The notes below the pieces were generated by a model. That model saw only the letters and a list, made by a program, of their open reading frames with translations. It was not told the origin of the DNA and searched no databases. From NCBI GenBank assembly GCA_022606425.2, contig JAHDVF020001220.1, positions 620,001 to 684,000 of the forward strand: a DNA stretch of 64,000 bases, in the 5' to 3' direction. The position numbers were made by a program, and so were the translations under genes. Positions 22,811 to 34,060 of the stretch are shown in pieces. Each line of letters starts with the position of its first letter. Positions within the stretch are counted from its first letter, which is position 1. Source of the stretch: Lepidostoma basale. Taxonomy: Eukaryota; Arthropoda; Insecta; Trichoptera; Lepidostomatidae.

Positions 22811-23600
22811 TAAAAAAATCAACTATGAGCCAATTAAGTATTGTTACAGAAAAGGCCTTTGCAATATTCAGTTTAAAAATTCTACAAGTGTAGAGCTAAC
22901 TTGAATGTGAATAATTAGGTCTCTCTAAGTAGAATTAATTGGGCCAAATTAGACCATCCCGTCACCAATATTCCAGGACATGTCGCCTTTAATCCACAAA
23001 TGGATTTTGCATACAAATTGCATACTCAAGAGTCAAAAGTCAAGTAATATAGTATCAGTCAATCAACAACGAAAGAGTAGGTACTGTAAATTAACTTTCC
23101 GAGATGGATGAGTTCAGTTCAGTGAGGTATCCACTGGCGAAATAATATATTATGTAGCGAACCGTGATAATAAATTGAATTAGATTGTTTTTAAAGATTT
23201 TTCATTATGATACAGTTGTTAATAAAACCTAAGATTGTAGTGTGATTAATAACTAAAACAGTTAACCAGAATACATTAAGCTATGAGCATGAACTTATTG
23301 GTAGCAATGTGAATAATAAATATGTTTGAATATATAGTGATAAGGAGTATGCAATATCTTACCGTATTTAAGCGGAAAGCAATCAATACACAACAAAAGT
23401 GACGGAAGTAGCCCAATACGATCAGCTCTCCGTAAAATACGTCCGGGCCGCTTCCACACAATACTCCGTAATTACCGTATAATGCCGTAGGCACTTGCTA
23501 TTTATAATAGTAAGCAAACAGTCATTATGTTGGGAATATTTTAATATTTATAACATTTCATAAGGTTTCCCTTAGGACTATTGATTTTATTTGTGTGATT
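22811..23600. other. Intergenic with short GC-richer patch
   Basis: Mostly AT-rich. 22960-23030 (CTTTAATCCACAAATGG) and 23360-23500 (CGTCCGGGCCGCTTCC) are single-copy patches that could be small conserved elements. Confidence 0.28.
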
Positions 23601-23607
23601 GTTATAA

Positions 23608-23742
23608 CAATTGATTATATTTCTTTCAAAATTGTCGCGACAGCACGTTTTAGCATCAAATGTTGATTGTAACACCTGACGATGCTAATATCGGTTAGCG
23701 AAACAGCTGTCGCGACAATTTAGAAAGAAATATAATCAATTG
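23608..23742 (+). repeat. Family-C fold-back element, best hammerhead candidate
   Basis: A 135-bp fold-back whose arms share ATTATATTTCTTTC and TTGTCGCGACAG. The plus-strand centre has CTGACGA (23676-23682), helix II GCTAA/TTAGC (23684-23688 with 23695-23699) with loop TATCGG, GAAA (23700-23703), palindrome CAGCTG (23704-23709) and GUC ending at 23711. Helix I pairs 23675 with 23712 and 23673 with 23714; after a 2-nt bulge ATTGT (23666-23670) pairs with ACAAT (23715-23719). Every core base of CUGANGA...GAAA...UC is present. The short palindromic helix III suggests activity as a dimer. Confidence 0.75.
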
Positions 23743-23799
23743 TGATATTCTTTAACAGTGTTTTTATTTAAACAGTTAATTGTTATAATAATTTAGATA

Positions 23800-24357
23800 T
23801 CACTTTTCCAGGTGTGATCTGATTAGGTTAAAATCACGCAGGGGCTCCTTGTCCCCCCTTTACTCTCAATTCGTATTTTACATTTGTTTGTTTAGGTTTC
23901 TATCCCAAACATTAATTGTATCTATTCATTATTTTTTTACATTCTTCGTGTGTTGTAGTTTAATCCATCGAATAACAATTTATTTCTTGTCTGTGGTATT
24001 GTTTAATTTTAATTTGCCCATATCACACCCATTGGTTATTGTAGAATATTTAAAATATTTCTAAGTTTATATCTATTTCCCGATGATGGAGGTATGAAAC
24101 ATTCTAAATATGTCCAAAAATATCAACTCGTGAGTGGATAAAGCGGTGTTGTATCTCATTAAATCAAAAAATCTGCTTCTTATTGCTCAAAGTCAGTCTT
24201 GAGACATCGCACTCGATATGTCAGCAGGGCTGTATTCAGAACTGTATCCGAGCGGCAGAGCATTATCAAAAGAAGCTAATATAAGAAGAAGCTAGAAGAA
24301 GCTAGTACAACAAAAGGCATGTTATTTATTTCTTATTATTGATTTAATTCTTAAATT
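23800..24357. other. Intergenic, decayed family-A motif
   Basis: At 24080-24112 CCGATGATGGAGGTATGAAAC resembles the family-A hammerhead-like motif with the 3' half of helix II missing. Otherwise nothing recognised. Confidence 0.3.
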
Positions 24358-25125
24358 TTTCTATTTATTTTAGGGTAACAAACAGCGAATAAGTATATAT
24401 AAAAATACACAAAGAAGTACTTAATACGGCCAATAACATGTTACCACAAATATAAATTAATGAACAGAGTTAACATTATAGATTTATGAAACGAGATTAG
24501 GTAATAGTATAAAAAAAATAACAAAAAGAAAATAATAATAATACAAATAAAGGAATATATTATAACATAATTGCACTATACACACCGGACAGTTGATGCA
24601 ACTATTTTTTTTACATCATAAGCGTTTAGGTGAAAAACATCGATTGCATTAAAATATTTGTTAAAAGTGTCTCATATCCGGTACAAACATAGGGGTATTA
24701 ATGATCAATTTGCTAAGAAGTTCGAAGTTATCAATTCTGAAATGTATGATTTTGTGAAGTAGCATCATATCGTTTAGTGTTCGTCTATCTTCGAGAGAAT
24801 CTAAGGAGTGAAAAGCAAGGGCAGACCAATCAGGAAAAGACCTGCACATTTTGAAATTAATATGTTCGAGGAATATTTTTTGAACTCTTTCTATGCGTTG
24901 GATATGCGCGGAATAGTAAGGAGACCAAACAAGAGATACGAATGTGAGCGAACCATGGTTGTATAAAGAACCTTGAGGACAGTGATGTTCTGAAAAGGTT
25001 TGCATGTACCGAGTACGAATCCCAAGGTATTTTAGGATTTATCCAACATGCCATGTGACTCACGAAAGTAAGTTTAGGGTCCATTGTGACTCCGAGATCT
25101 CGCACACGATCTAGTTAGATATAAC
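24358..25125 (-). mobile_element. Jockey-like LINE 3' portion
   Basis: The minus strand carries the RT C-terminus: VRDLGVTMDPKLTFVSHM, then after a frame change VSLVWSPYYSAHIQRIERVQ, KIFLEHINFKM and SLEDRRTLNDMMLLHKIIHF. A 3' untranslated region with TACCACAAATATAAA follows. This 3' region recurs at 35826-35940 and 36118-36310. 5' truncated and frameshifted. Confidence 0.78.
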
Positions 25126-25164
25126 TGAATTATTGATGAAATAGTCATGCTTGTGTGAGACTTT

Positions 25165-25565
25165 GTGACACTTATCAGCGTTTAATAGGGGTCATCCTCT
25201 TGGGAAGTGGCTTTATTTCCATATTTTTGGCGGTCTTCTGGTAGGCGACGTCCTACGGGTATATAATGGCACATGGAGAATTCATGCATCAATCATCCTC
25301 TCTGTGTGATCTTTTTAGTACGGCCGTCTTTTCCTGCTCCACCTCACGATAACCTCCATCGGACAATTGTGAATTTCTAACCACTCTCCCCGAGAGTCTT
25401 CCCTGCTATATTCGCTCACATCTCAGATGTGTGTGTATTAAACTGACAAGTATACGCATTTACATTCTTGGTAGAGTTTACCACAGGTTTCCAAATATCT
25501 CAGTCCCGTACACCGCTTATGGTTTTTTTCCACTTTGACCTCTGACTTTCAAATATAGAAATGTG
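25165..25565 (-). mobile_element. RTE-like LINE relic
   Basis: Minus-strand relic related to 4105-4475 and 40225-40620, recognised by the RRLPEDRQKYG-like stretch around 25225-25250 and downstream order. Too many stops to translate over any length. Confidence 0.4.
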
Positions 25566-26029
25566 GGTTTCGCAGCTGATAGAGTACTACTTACTCAAAA
25601 ACTCCATGGTATCTCTGGTTTGAACAAGTGAATACGTGGGTTATTCACTGTGTATACACGCGTGACGCAATGCTAGCGGTGGACACTTGTAACTACACAT
25701 AAATAATAAGGCATGAACATTTTTATAAAATATCAATAAAACATTTTCTGTATTTATTGTAAGTATAATATTATCTACATGCAATCTGTGTAAAGTGAAT
25801 TGTGTCATTTACGGAACACTTATTATGTTAATGGTAACTTGACATTAATGGGGTACACGTTAACAGACATTTAAACTTTTATCTCGGAAATCCAAATTGA
25901 CCCTTGGGGTCCATATGCGAATGCAACGTAACCTATAAATTAGTTTAAAAATGTGTCAATTATTTGTTCATACTTAATAGGTGTGCGGGATTAATAAAGT
26001 TAGTTGTGTAGGTATGTATTAGTGAATTG
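25566..26029. other. AT-rich intergenic, nothing recognised
   Basis: No repeat boundary or coding signal seen. Confidence 0.35.
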
Positions 26030-27560
26030 AAATGATTAATAGAAAGTGCAGCCAGCGCCAGGCTCGGCATGAATCACGAGAACCAGCAGCGCAGGCCGCC
26101 CGGCCCGCGGCGGCTCTGGCCCGCGATAAACTTGAACACGTTCCGTCGGCCATATTCTCGGCCATCGAGAGCCGTGATTGGTCAACTGGCCACCACCAGA
26201 CCCGCCCACCTGCTTTATTTACATTTTTTATAATGCGTTTTCAGGCGTTAAAACGTTTTCTTTTTTTCAAATTTACCAGACGTAAAGAAAAGAAATTTTT
26301 TAATTGTATTTTTCTCTATTAACTGCAAAATGACATTTTGCTTGCGAAAAGAATCAAGTGACAATTAACTATTACGATGAGAAAAGAATTCAAACACCGT
26401 TTTAAGGTCCGCCTGAAAGTAACATTAGAGGAATATTGAAACAGGATTAGTAGTCCACTTTCCATTGAATGCGCGCATTACGACGGGCGCAGCCAGCTCG
26501 CCAGGCCGCGGCGCTTATCTGATGGCAGGGAGCGGAGGAATTAGATTCCCGCGGGCGGAAGTGCGCGGCGGGTCCGGCCCAAAGGAGGAATTTCCAGAAT
26601 GCGCCCGCGAGCTTTCCTTAAACGCGATCACGAAATACCGAAAAATGTATCGCGTACCGCCATAAAGCGAACCCCACACGTCGTGTTAACATTAACACAC
26701 GCTCGGACTCCGGCCGCCCATTGGCCGGGCGGATCTCGGAGTTCATCCATGCGAGCGTACCAATAAAGAAACACCAATTAAAATAGCCGATAGTGCTCCT
26801 AACACGTCGATGATCGCGCATCAAATTAAAGAGCGCGGCGCAATAAAGGAAAGGTGTGGTCGGGCCGGCGGCCGCTCAAAGGCGCGGAGGAGAGGCGCGC
26901 GGCCGCTGGAGTGGAAGCAACCCTAATTTCTTTCTAGCAGGTGAGCACATAAAAAGTGACAGCCACCTAAAAACCGATAACGCGAGCTGCTCGTTGACAG
27001 CAAATATGCAAATACGCAATTATTACCATCAGCCCTGACGGCGTCCCTGCCCGCTGCTCTAATTGCGGATGTTGGCGAGGAGCCGAACTCAGGAAGCGCC
27101 GGACTTATCTCCGCCGGGGTTTATCGCGAGCACACGCTACCACAGGAGCTTCGCACCTTTCCGAGAGTCACTCGCTGTTGCGTGCGGATTGATTTACTGT
27201 GCTCGACTTACACTTTCGGACTACGCCTAATTGAATTCAAGTTTTGAAAGTTTGTTCTGTTATTATGGCCAAATCGTCAACTTAACCCCCCATCACGCTA
27301 CCAAGCTCGAAAGTATCGGAAGCTTTTCCCCTTATGAGTTCTACAACCAATTATTTTTATTATAATAATATATTTCATGTTCAATCATCATAAACTTCTT
27401 TTAGTATAGTCATTATCACTCAATATTGAACTTTACAAACAATTTATCAATTTCCCAATAATATTTGCCCCGCGGACGAGAGAGGCGGCCCGCCCCAGTA
27501 TTGACGGATCCAAGAGCAGTGCCGGGCGGATGGAGGAGCGCCACCTTCCCTCCACTTAAT
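26030..27560. promoter_or_regulatory. Major GC-rich candidate regulatory cluster
   Basis: The largest GC-rich zone of the window, in three blocks: 26030-26240, 26460-26930 and 26990-27220, with a short one at 27465-27560. It is single copy and rich in recognisable sites: CCATTGGCCGGGCGG (CCAAT type), GGAATTTCC near 26590, the dyad GTGTTAACATTAACAC (26683-26698), CCAATAAA, ATTAAA and GCTTATCTGATGG (GATA type). Long open frames here follow from GC content and overlap on both strands. A conserved enhancer cluster or promoter-proximal CpG-like zone is the likeliest reading; no TATA box plus start codon was found. Confidence 0.4.
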
Positions 27561-28288
27561 AGCGTTTAGCTCGCGGCAGAAATTGAACAGATTTTTCCAA
27601 TTGTAACTCATTTAAACTCGGAAGGGGGGAATGAAGTTTACATTTAATTAATAGACACCGATGGACGGTTTTTGTTCCCGCGTTTAAAACTCCGAGTACT
27701 CTACTCGGTGGGCGGGAAACGGAAAGTTTCTGTCAAAAAAAACTTCAATAAAAGAACGAATACTGATTATAACGGTTATACGAGTAATAATGGGCGGCAG
27801 TCCTGCCGCTGGTGGCATTTAAACTTTGTTAACAGAAATATTTTAGTAAAGCCGGCCTACGCAACCTCCTTTCAAAAGTAAGTGGACGCAACTGATAGAG
27901 TACATTGTGTTTGCGTACGTCTTTACACTTTGTACCGCGTGCTATGTACAATATTTTGCTCGGTGGACATTTTCGTCTCCGTTACGTGGTACAATTTATT
28001 TAATTCCACGTCATCACATAACGTCGTCATTAAAAACACGAATCCTGTCACGCCTTCACACTCTTGTTCCGATCGTTGGAAAATACCAAAGCCATTTTTT
28101 TTAAGTATTCCTATTTACAATAATTTCTAACCATACATAACTCTTACGCAATACTTTGTTGGATTTATATGATTCGTGAATTTTAAGAAGATGCCATACT
28201 AGATGCCACCAGGAAAAAATCGGAGGTTTCCGTTATTCAAAATCAAAAATATCCTGAAATGGTTATTCATATGAAGTGATGTTTTATG
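27561..28288. other. Mixed single-copy sequence
   Basis: 27660-27870 is GC-richer and includes the dyad CCGAGTACTCTACTCGG; the rest is AT-rich. Nothing coding recognised. Confidence 0.3.
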
Positions 28289-28289
28289 A

Positions 28290-29086
28290 ATATGAAAGTA
28301 TCCTTTTAATTATATCTCAATAGAGACGAAGAAACAAACTGGAAACTGACTATGGATGATCAAGGTGTTTACAGGACTTATGACCTGTCATTGGTTGGGT
28401 TAAGCGCACGCTTTATGTAATTACAACATTCCCCATTCCACCATTGTTATGATCATGTATGATACATTTTTTGGAAGTTGTATATATACTCCAAATCCAT
28501 ACTTATTTTCACGTGGCAGTTCCAGTTAGCCATCTATGTAGATTTGATTGTACTAATTAATTTTTTAGATTAATCTATACAATCCATCCACCAACGCCAT
28601 CTATGAAGAATGATTGTTTTAGCATTTAGCAAACTACTTTTATTAACACAATGCGAAGAGGCTACCGCCTCCTATCGCTCTGTTAGAAGTCGCCTGGAGT
28701 ATCCACTCCTATTTTATACGCCAAATAATTGACCAGAATATTTACAAATATTTGTGAAATGTATACAATGTACATACAATGTATGTATATTTGTGAAATG
28801 TATACAATATTTGTGAAATGTATACAACTTCCAAAAATGTATCATACATGATCATAACAATGGTGGAATGGGGAATGTTGTAATTACATAAAGCGTGCGC
28901 TTAACCCAACCAATGACAGGTCATAAGTCCTGTAAACACCTTGATCATCCATAGTCAGTTTCCAGTTTGTTTCTTCGTCTCTATTGAGATATAATTAAAA
29001 ATTTAAATTAACCACCCACAGGTGAAAATCCAGGATTCGTATACAGATATAAGTATACATTTCACAAATATATGAAAGTATCCTTT
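28290..29086. repeat. Long near-perfect inverted repeat
   Basis: Arms 28304-28484 and 28821-29000 (about 181 and 180 bp) are essentially identical in inverted orientation, differing by one T in a T-run. The 336-bp spacer contains several copies of TTTGTGAAATGTATAC. The structure is bracketed by a 17-bp direct repeat ATATGAAAGTATCCTTT at 28290-28306 and 29070-29086. Transcription would give a stem of about 180 bp. It matches no other repeat in the window. Confidence 0.85.
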
Positions 29087-29884
29087 CATCAGATGGGAAT
29101 GACGGTTTACCAGTATGATAAGAGATGCCATAAAGAATTTGAAAGATTCTAAACCGACCGCATACGCGTAGACAGACACGCTGTATATGCGGCAAATGAA
29201 CCTTTCGTTTAGTGAGATTAATTTTAGTATAATATTATATAAATAATGTGAGGGATTGTTTAAGGATAATCGACCATTCCATAGATTGTGAACATATTTA
29301 ACTCATTTATATATAATAATTTAAGACATGTTTTACAAAAATAAAAATATATAATAACTTTCTAAAAATAATGTTTTTATCTTCTATATTCGTCATAACT
29401 TTGTGTTGCGGATTCGTTGAACAATGTATATGTATATACATATAAACATTGTTAATTTAACACACTAAATTTATTTAAAAATATATAGAGTAAAAGTGGG
29501 ATAGTCGCCACACTTTTTAAAAAATACGATTTTTCGACAAACTTATGAATTAAACTATCTGATACTTATGTGACGTTTAGTTTACCTATTATATAGTATT
29601 GTGCATGTGTAAAAAGTATACTATTTATTGTATTTTTTTTGTAAGAAATTATTTTCGCAACCTCTATGAATGAGGATAGATGCCTACTCTATAGGATAGA
29701 TGCCTCAATGTTATTTTGACTGGTGGGATAGTTGCCTTATGAAATCAGTTAAAACAATATTTTTAATGTATTATTTTATTTTGTCACAATTATGTCACAA
29801 TCCTTTTTTTGCACTTAAAACTAACATTATAATTCAGTTTCCTAATTTTATACCTAATATTTTATACGAAAGTTTTAAAAAGTA
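29087..29884. other. AT-rich intergenic
   Basis: A small hairpin AACAATGTATATGTATATAC plus its continuation lies at 29421-29455. Otherwise nothing recognised. Confidence 0.35.
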
Positions 29885-30020
29885 CCAACAGGAAATCGAC
29901 CGGCAGGAAGACCACCTATAAGATGGCGAGACAGTTGGACATCTGTATCCCAGGAACAGGCTCCGAGAAATAACAGGACACAGTCCTAAATAAAGCCGAA
30001 GATGTTAATGAGCAAATAAA
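29885..30020 (+). mobile_element. RTE-like LINE C-terminal fragment
   Basis: The plus strand gives a GRPPIRWRDSWTSVSQEQAPR segment, the usual C-terminal tail of this LINE group, then a stop and a short A-rich end near 30010-30025. Confidence 0.55.
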
Positions 30021-30055
30021 ATAAAACACATTATTTAGTTGCAAGTAAGTATGTA

Positions 30056-30235
30056 AGTAACTAACTAATCATCACGGCGTATAGAAAGAATGGACCGCCA
30101 TCCTATTATATGCAGACATACTTCTCTTACCATCTCAAAATCCACAAATAATGTCATGCACGCACATCGATTTTTCATGAGGTTGAGATTTAAAACTTGA
30201 TTGATTTAAAAATACCATATTTTCCTCGGTATTAT
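30056..30235 (-). mobile_element. GTTA-tail LINE 3' fragment
   Basis: Starts with the tail complement AACTAACTAATCATCACGG and continues through the CATGCACGCACATCGATTTT segment. Strongly decayed. Confidence 0.65.
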
Positions 30236-30359
30236 TCTGTTTAAAACATATGTTTATTTATTTTTCTGAAATGCATTAGTGTTATTAAATCTAATTGCGA
30301 TTTTAGCGCACAAAAATGAACATTTGACAATTAAAATTTGATAAATTTTAAGTATTTAT

Positions 30360-30725
30360 AGAATTTTTTTTGTTTATTTTTGAGGTTCCCCGCCGAATGT
30401 GTCGCGGATGGGCCGCGAATCAGACATGCAGGGCGCGCCACGGCTGGTGACGCGACAGTTCCACTAATTCCCCACAATATTCTAGGAAGCCGCGACGTGT
30501 CCGGGCGGCGCCGACCCTTGCCTTGTACAGGTTTTATGAATGGACCCAATATATGTCGCCGAGATCGGGATCGGGTATCCTCCAAACAGGGACATTCAAA
30601 ATTGAAATTTTTTTATTTATTTTATTTCGAGGATTCGATTTTATTAATAATTCCGTTCAAGGTTGGTTAAAAAAATATCGTTTCGATCATTACACTTTGC
30701 AAATTAATTCAATAGTTTATTGAGA
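30360..30725. promoter_or_regulatory. GC-rich single-copy island
   Basis: 30385-30600 is GC-rich, with overlapping open frames on both strands and no protein resemblance. Probably a conserved non-coding element. Confidence 0.3.
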
Positions 30726-31000
30726 GAAATGTATGCATAGTTTTATGGTCATGATTCAAGCCTTTTAATCGACGGTATCGCTGGGAAAAATAAAACAAGA
30801 AAACCACCAGTCGATTGGCCGATTTTAAAGCTTATGTAAATTTTACAAAATAACGAAAGGCATCAATGTATTGCGATAAGAATAACTGACACGATATTTA
30901 TTTTTGTATACAACTGATCGTTTGAACCCAATCGCGATAGGTACATAGCTAATCTATCGCCATTTTGTTGTCACGTGAATTCTACACCAGACAAAAGACT
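30726..31000. other. Single-copy intergenic
   Basis: Nothing recognised beyond scattered ATCGAT-like and GATCG words. Confidence 0.3.
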
Positions 31001-31002
31001 GT

Positions 31003-31059
31003 GAAAATCACACCCGGGAACGTCTGTATGACAGTCATAGCTCTTACCACTCTGCCATG
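31003..31059 (-). repeat. tRNA-like SINE head
   Basis: The minus strand shows a strong A box in CATGGCAGAGTGGTAAG (31059-31043) and a decayed B-box region GTTCCCGGGTGTGATT (31021-31006) at tRNA spacing. No complete cloverleaf, so a tRNA-derived SINE relic is the best call. Confidence 0.5.
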
Positions 31060-31538
31060 ATATAATAAAAGTAAGTGTAGATATACATAACTGTGTACCT
31101 GAGTTAACGGTGATTTTCAGCTATTTTCGTTCTCCGTGATAAAGTGTTCATTCAAAACTCTCCCACTCATATTTCACGTGAGCGATAGTTTGATATCATC
31201 TAAATGTTCTAATCAAGAAAGTATTGATGCAGTTAATAAAATGAGTTTCGGGTATGTTAAAAATGTAATACATATAAAATACTGGCATATTATAATATAT
31301 AAATATAAACGAAACCATGAATGAGAAAACCGCCAGCGTTTCACTAAATTGCAAAATAATAAAAAATGTTTTTATGGCGCTATAATCGGAATTGCCTTTA
31401 TCTTTCTCGTGACCCATTGTCTTGGGAGGCTGTCTGGTTTTTGGAACTATTCTGGACTTGTTAGGTTTTTGCTTCTCATTTTGTTTTGAGCTCATCTCTT
31501 CTGACACTAAACGGATAATTAATTACACGAGCGAGCAG

Positions 31539-31659
31539 ACTACTGCGGCCGCCGGCGGAGACAATGCGGTGGAACTATCCAATACTAATGACTGTCCTCC
31601 GAGGAGCCCGACTCCCTCTTCTGCCTGCGGAGAGAATGGATGCCAAATAACCGAACAGA
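31539..31659 (+). CDS. Candidate internal exon of unknown gene
   Basis: A 121-nt open block preceded by GAGCGAGCAG and followed by GTAAGTACAC, a strong 5' splice site. It would encode 40 residues of hydrophilic, Ala/Gly/Ser/Pro-rich sequence (TTAAAGGDNAVELSNTNDC, then a SPTPSSACGENGC segment), starting in phase 0 and ending with one extra base. Third positions vary and the block is GC-richer than its surroundings. I do not recognise the protein. If real, much of the window would lie inside an intron of a plus-strand gene. The polypyrimidine tract before the acceptor is weak. Confidence 0.4.
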
Positions 31660-31867
31660 GTAAGTACACAATCGGAGCTCAGCTTGCGACTGCGATTCAA
31701 GACTCAATCAAGTATTTCATTTATATTTTTAGCCACAAATTAATAAATAAATAAAATTAATAAAATTATATCAGAAAGATAAAAGACAGATAAACGAGGA
31801 GACTTATTTAAAAAATACAAATCCTAATTTAAAAAATTCATCTCACATTGTGGATACACATTTAATA

Positions 31868-32362
31868 ACTAACTAACTAACCATCACGCCGTCTCCCCGA
31901 AGGGTTAGGCAGAAGCAATGGAATGCCACACTTTTCTTTCTTGACATGTTTCTCTCGCTTCCTCAACATTCATACATCGTGTCATGCACGCGCGTCGATT
32001 TCTCTGACTTCTCACATGGCCGACATTCAATATTTGATTTATTTGATCATGCCACGTTTTCCTCGGTATTCCTCTATTTCTGGTTCCATTTACATCTTTA
32101 TCATATATTTTTTTACCATTCTTTCTTCATTCATTCTTTCCATATGTCCAAACCATCTTAATGATCCTTTCATTATTTTGTTCATAACACCATCATTCGC
32201 ACCGCTATCACTTCTTATATTTTCGACACTATCATACACAGAGTATACACACATTCGTCTAAGAGATCTCATTTCTACTGCATTTATTCTACTTTTATCC
32301 TTCTTTTGCCAGTTCCATGCTTCGCTTCCATACGATTAAAGGTCGGAATATGTCGTGTACCG
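31868..32362 (-). mobile_element. GTTA-tail LINE with 10-bp target duplication
   Basis: A 5'-truncated copy covering the last ~470 bp of the family, with WFGHMERMNEERMVKK on the minus strand. It is flanked by ACATTTAATA at 31858-31867 and 32363-32372, a likely target duplication. The innermost bases at 32349-32362 do not match the family and may be filler added during insertion. Confidence 0.78.
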
Positions 32363-32559
32363 ACATTTAATAGTTGTCAATATAATATATTGATGATTCT
32401 TTTATGAATTAATTAACATTTATTTACCCCTTTGATGACAGTTTTTTTAATTATAAAAAATATCATTATTTAATTCCACACGCCTTAAGTTTATCAAGAA
32501 TAAATTTATAAAATCATGTATACGAGTACACTCTGTATTTAGCCACGGAACGGTAATTA

Positions 32560-32720
32560 TATTTCAAGTCAGTTTTATGTTGCTCTGATAGATACAAGCG
32601 AAACTAGTAAACGATTCGTTAAATCACATTTATATGTATGGCTTCGACCGGTTTCGGCAACTCGCTGCCAACTTCCCTCCCTTCGTCTGGAGGCCCACAA
32701 ATACCACAATGTTCAATTCA
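32560..32720 (-). repeat. Family-B hammerhead-like element fragment
   Basis: The minus strand has CAGACGA (32689-32683), a 13-nt insertion, then a stem GGCAG/TTGCC with loop CGAG (32669-32656), GAAA (32655-32652), CCGG (32651-32648) and TC. Same U4-to-A core as the 1553 copy. Confidence 0.5.
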
Positions 32721-33340
32721 ATTAGCTCGCGCGACTCATCTTGTAGATGTATAAATAATGTATCCATATTGAAACGTAATTTCAACCCAACAGGCCTAAT
32801 TTTTTCCTTTTAGCAGATAGGGCGGACTTATCTTTAGTGCTTCCGAAAGCAGTAGTATTTAATGACTACTGTCCTCATTACGAGGGCCTTCCGACTGGCG
32901 GTTATCATGCTCACAGCAACCGCGTATAATACTCTGCTGAGATCAATATCGTTTTATAGGCATTTAGAATACGTGTCGAACAATTTATTACTATAATTGA
33001 CTGGACAAATACTTATCCCCGCCATAGGAGACACTGCCCTTTAAGTTTAATTTCCTTTTCTCAATTCTCGGGTATCCGGAACATTTTGTGCACAAAGATA
33101 TTACTGCTATCTCGGACCCAAACTGTACAATGTAATGAATATAAACGATCCACAAGAAATTATATTAGACCAATACAAAAAACGTATTACTTCAGAGACA
33201 ATAAAAAAGAGCGACTTGAATGGTAGTATGCTTCTTAAAAAAGACTAAATATTATAGTATTAAAATAGTTAAAGTACTTTTAAAATCGCGTTAATTTATT
33301 ATATAAGACAATAAATTTTAAATTAATACAAGCTAAGATA
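32721..33340. promoter_or_regulatory. Single-copy island
   Basis: 32740-33110 is moderately GC-rich with CTTATCT GATA-type and TAAT words; the remainder is AT-rich. Possible regulatory element. Confidence 0.25.
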
Positions 33341-33349
33341 TCAAATCCA

Positions 33350-33530
33350 ATCAAATCAATAAAATATTAAATGTTGCCCACGTAAACAATCGAAAAAATC
33401 GGCGTGCGTGCATGAAACGATGTATGAGTGCAGAGAAATCGAGAGAAGTCTGTAAGAACAGAACAATGTGGCAGTCTATTCTTTCTCCTGGGAGACGGTT
33501 TGATGGTAGGTTAGTTTTAGTTAGTTATAA
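33350..33530 (+). mobile_element. GTTA-tail LINE 3' fragment
   Basis: Plus strand: CAATAAAATATTAAATGTTG, GGCGTGCGTGCATGAAACG and the end GGGAGACGGTTTGATGG before a GTTAG tail. About 180 bp remain. Confidence 0.7.
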
Positions 33531-33539
33531 ACAAGGGGT

Positions 33540-33971
33540 GAATTCCCTTAATGCTGGAAAGTATTTAATAATATAATAAGCATTTAACATTTTTTGTGTA
33601 ACTTAGGTTGGATTTAATGGTAATTTAAAATGTTTAAAATTGTCAAGAAATGTGAAAGGACACATTGAGGAACATTCCCACTAAACCCTTTTAGTGGATA
33701 ATGTTGGATGCACCTTTTGTGATGTCTGGAGCGAAGCGCCCTGGAGCACGCCTGAGCGGATAAAGGGAGGCGACTCGTTCCCAAACTAGCGGCGCGTGAG
33801 ACGGAGGATGCACGGACAAAGTATCTCTTGATATCTCAAGGTGTACCGAGATGCTCCAAAACCAACAAGGTGGCTATAATTCCTACAAAAAGATGTATTT
33901 ACGGCGATACACTATCTTTCAAAGTAAAACGAAAATAAGAAACGACACAATTTTAATAAACTTTAAATAAA
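33540..33971. other. Unassigned block
   Basis: 33700-33900 is GC-rich (GGAGCGAAGCGCCCTGGAGC) and could be either a mobile-element internal region or a single-copy element. A short hairpin CCACTAAA/TTTAGTGG lies at about 33690-33708. Confidence 0.25.
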
Positions 33972-34060
33972 AATAACTAACTAACCATCACGCTGTCTTC
34001 CCGAAGGGATAGGTAGACAAATTGGAATTCCCCACTTACATATTTCTCAACATTCGTACA
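33972..34060 (-). mobile_element. GTTA-tail LINE 3' stub
   Basis: Only the tail complement and terminal block CATCACGCTGTCTTCCCGAA plus some 40 bp of the 3' region remain. Confidence 0.6.

Noticed and set aside
24080..24112. A further family-A hammerhead
   Set aside because: The 3' half of helix II is missing and the U4 position is changed, so it is only a relic.
26032..26665. Open frames in the GC-rich cluster
   Set aside because: GC richness lowers stop frequency on both strands; no domain, signal or splice pattern is seen.
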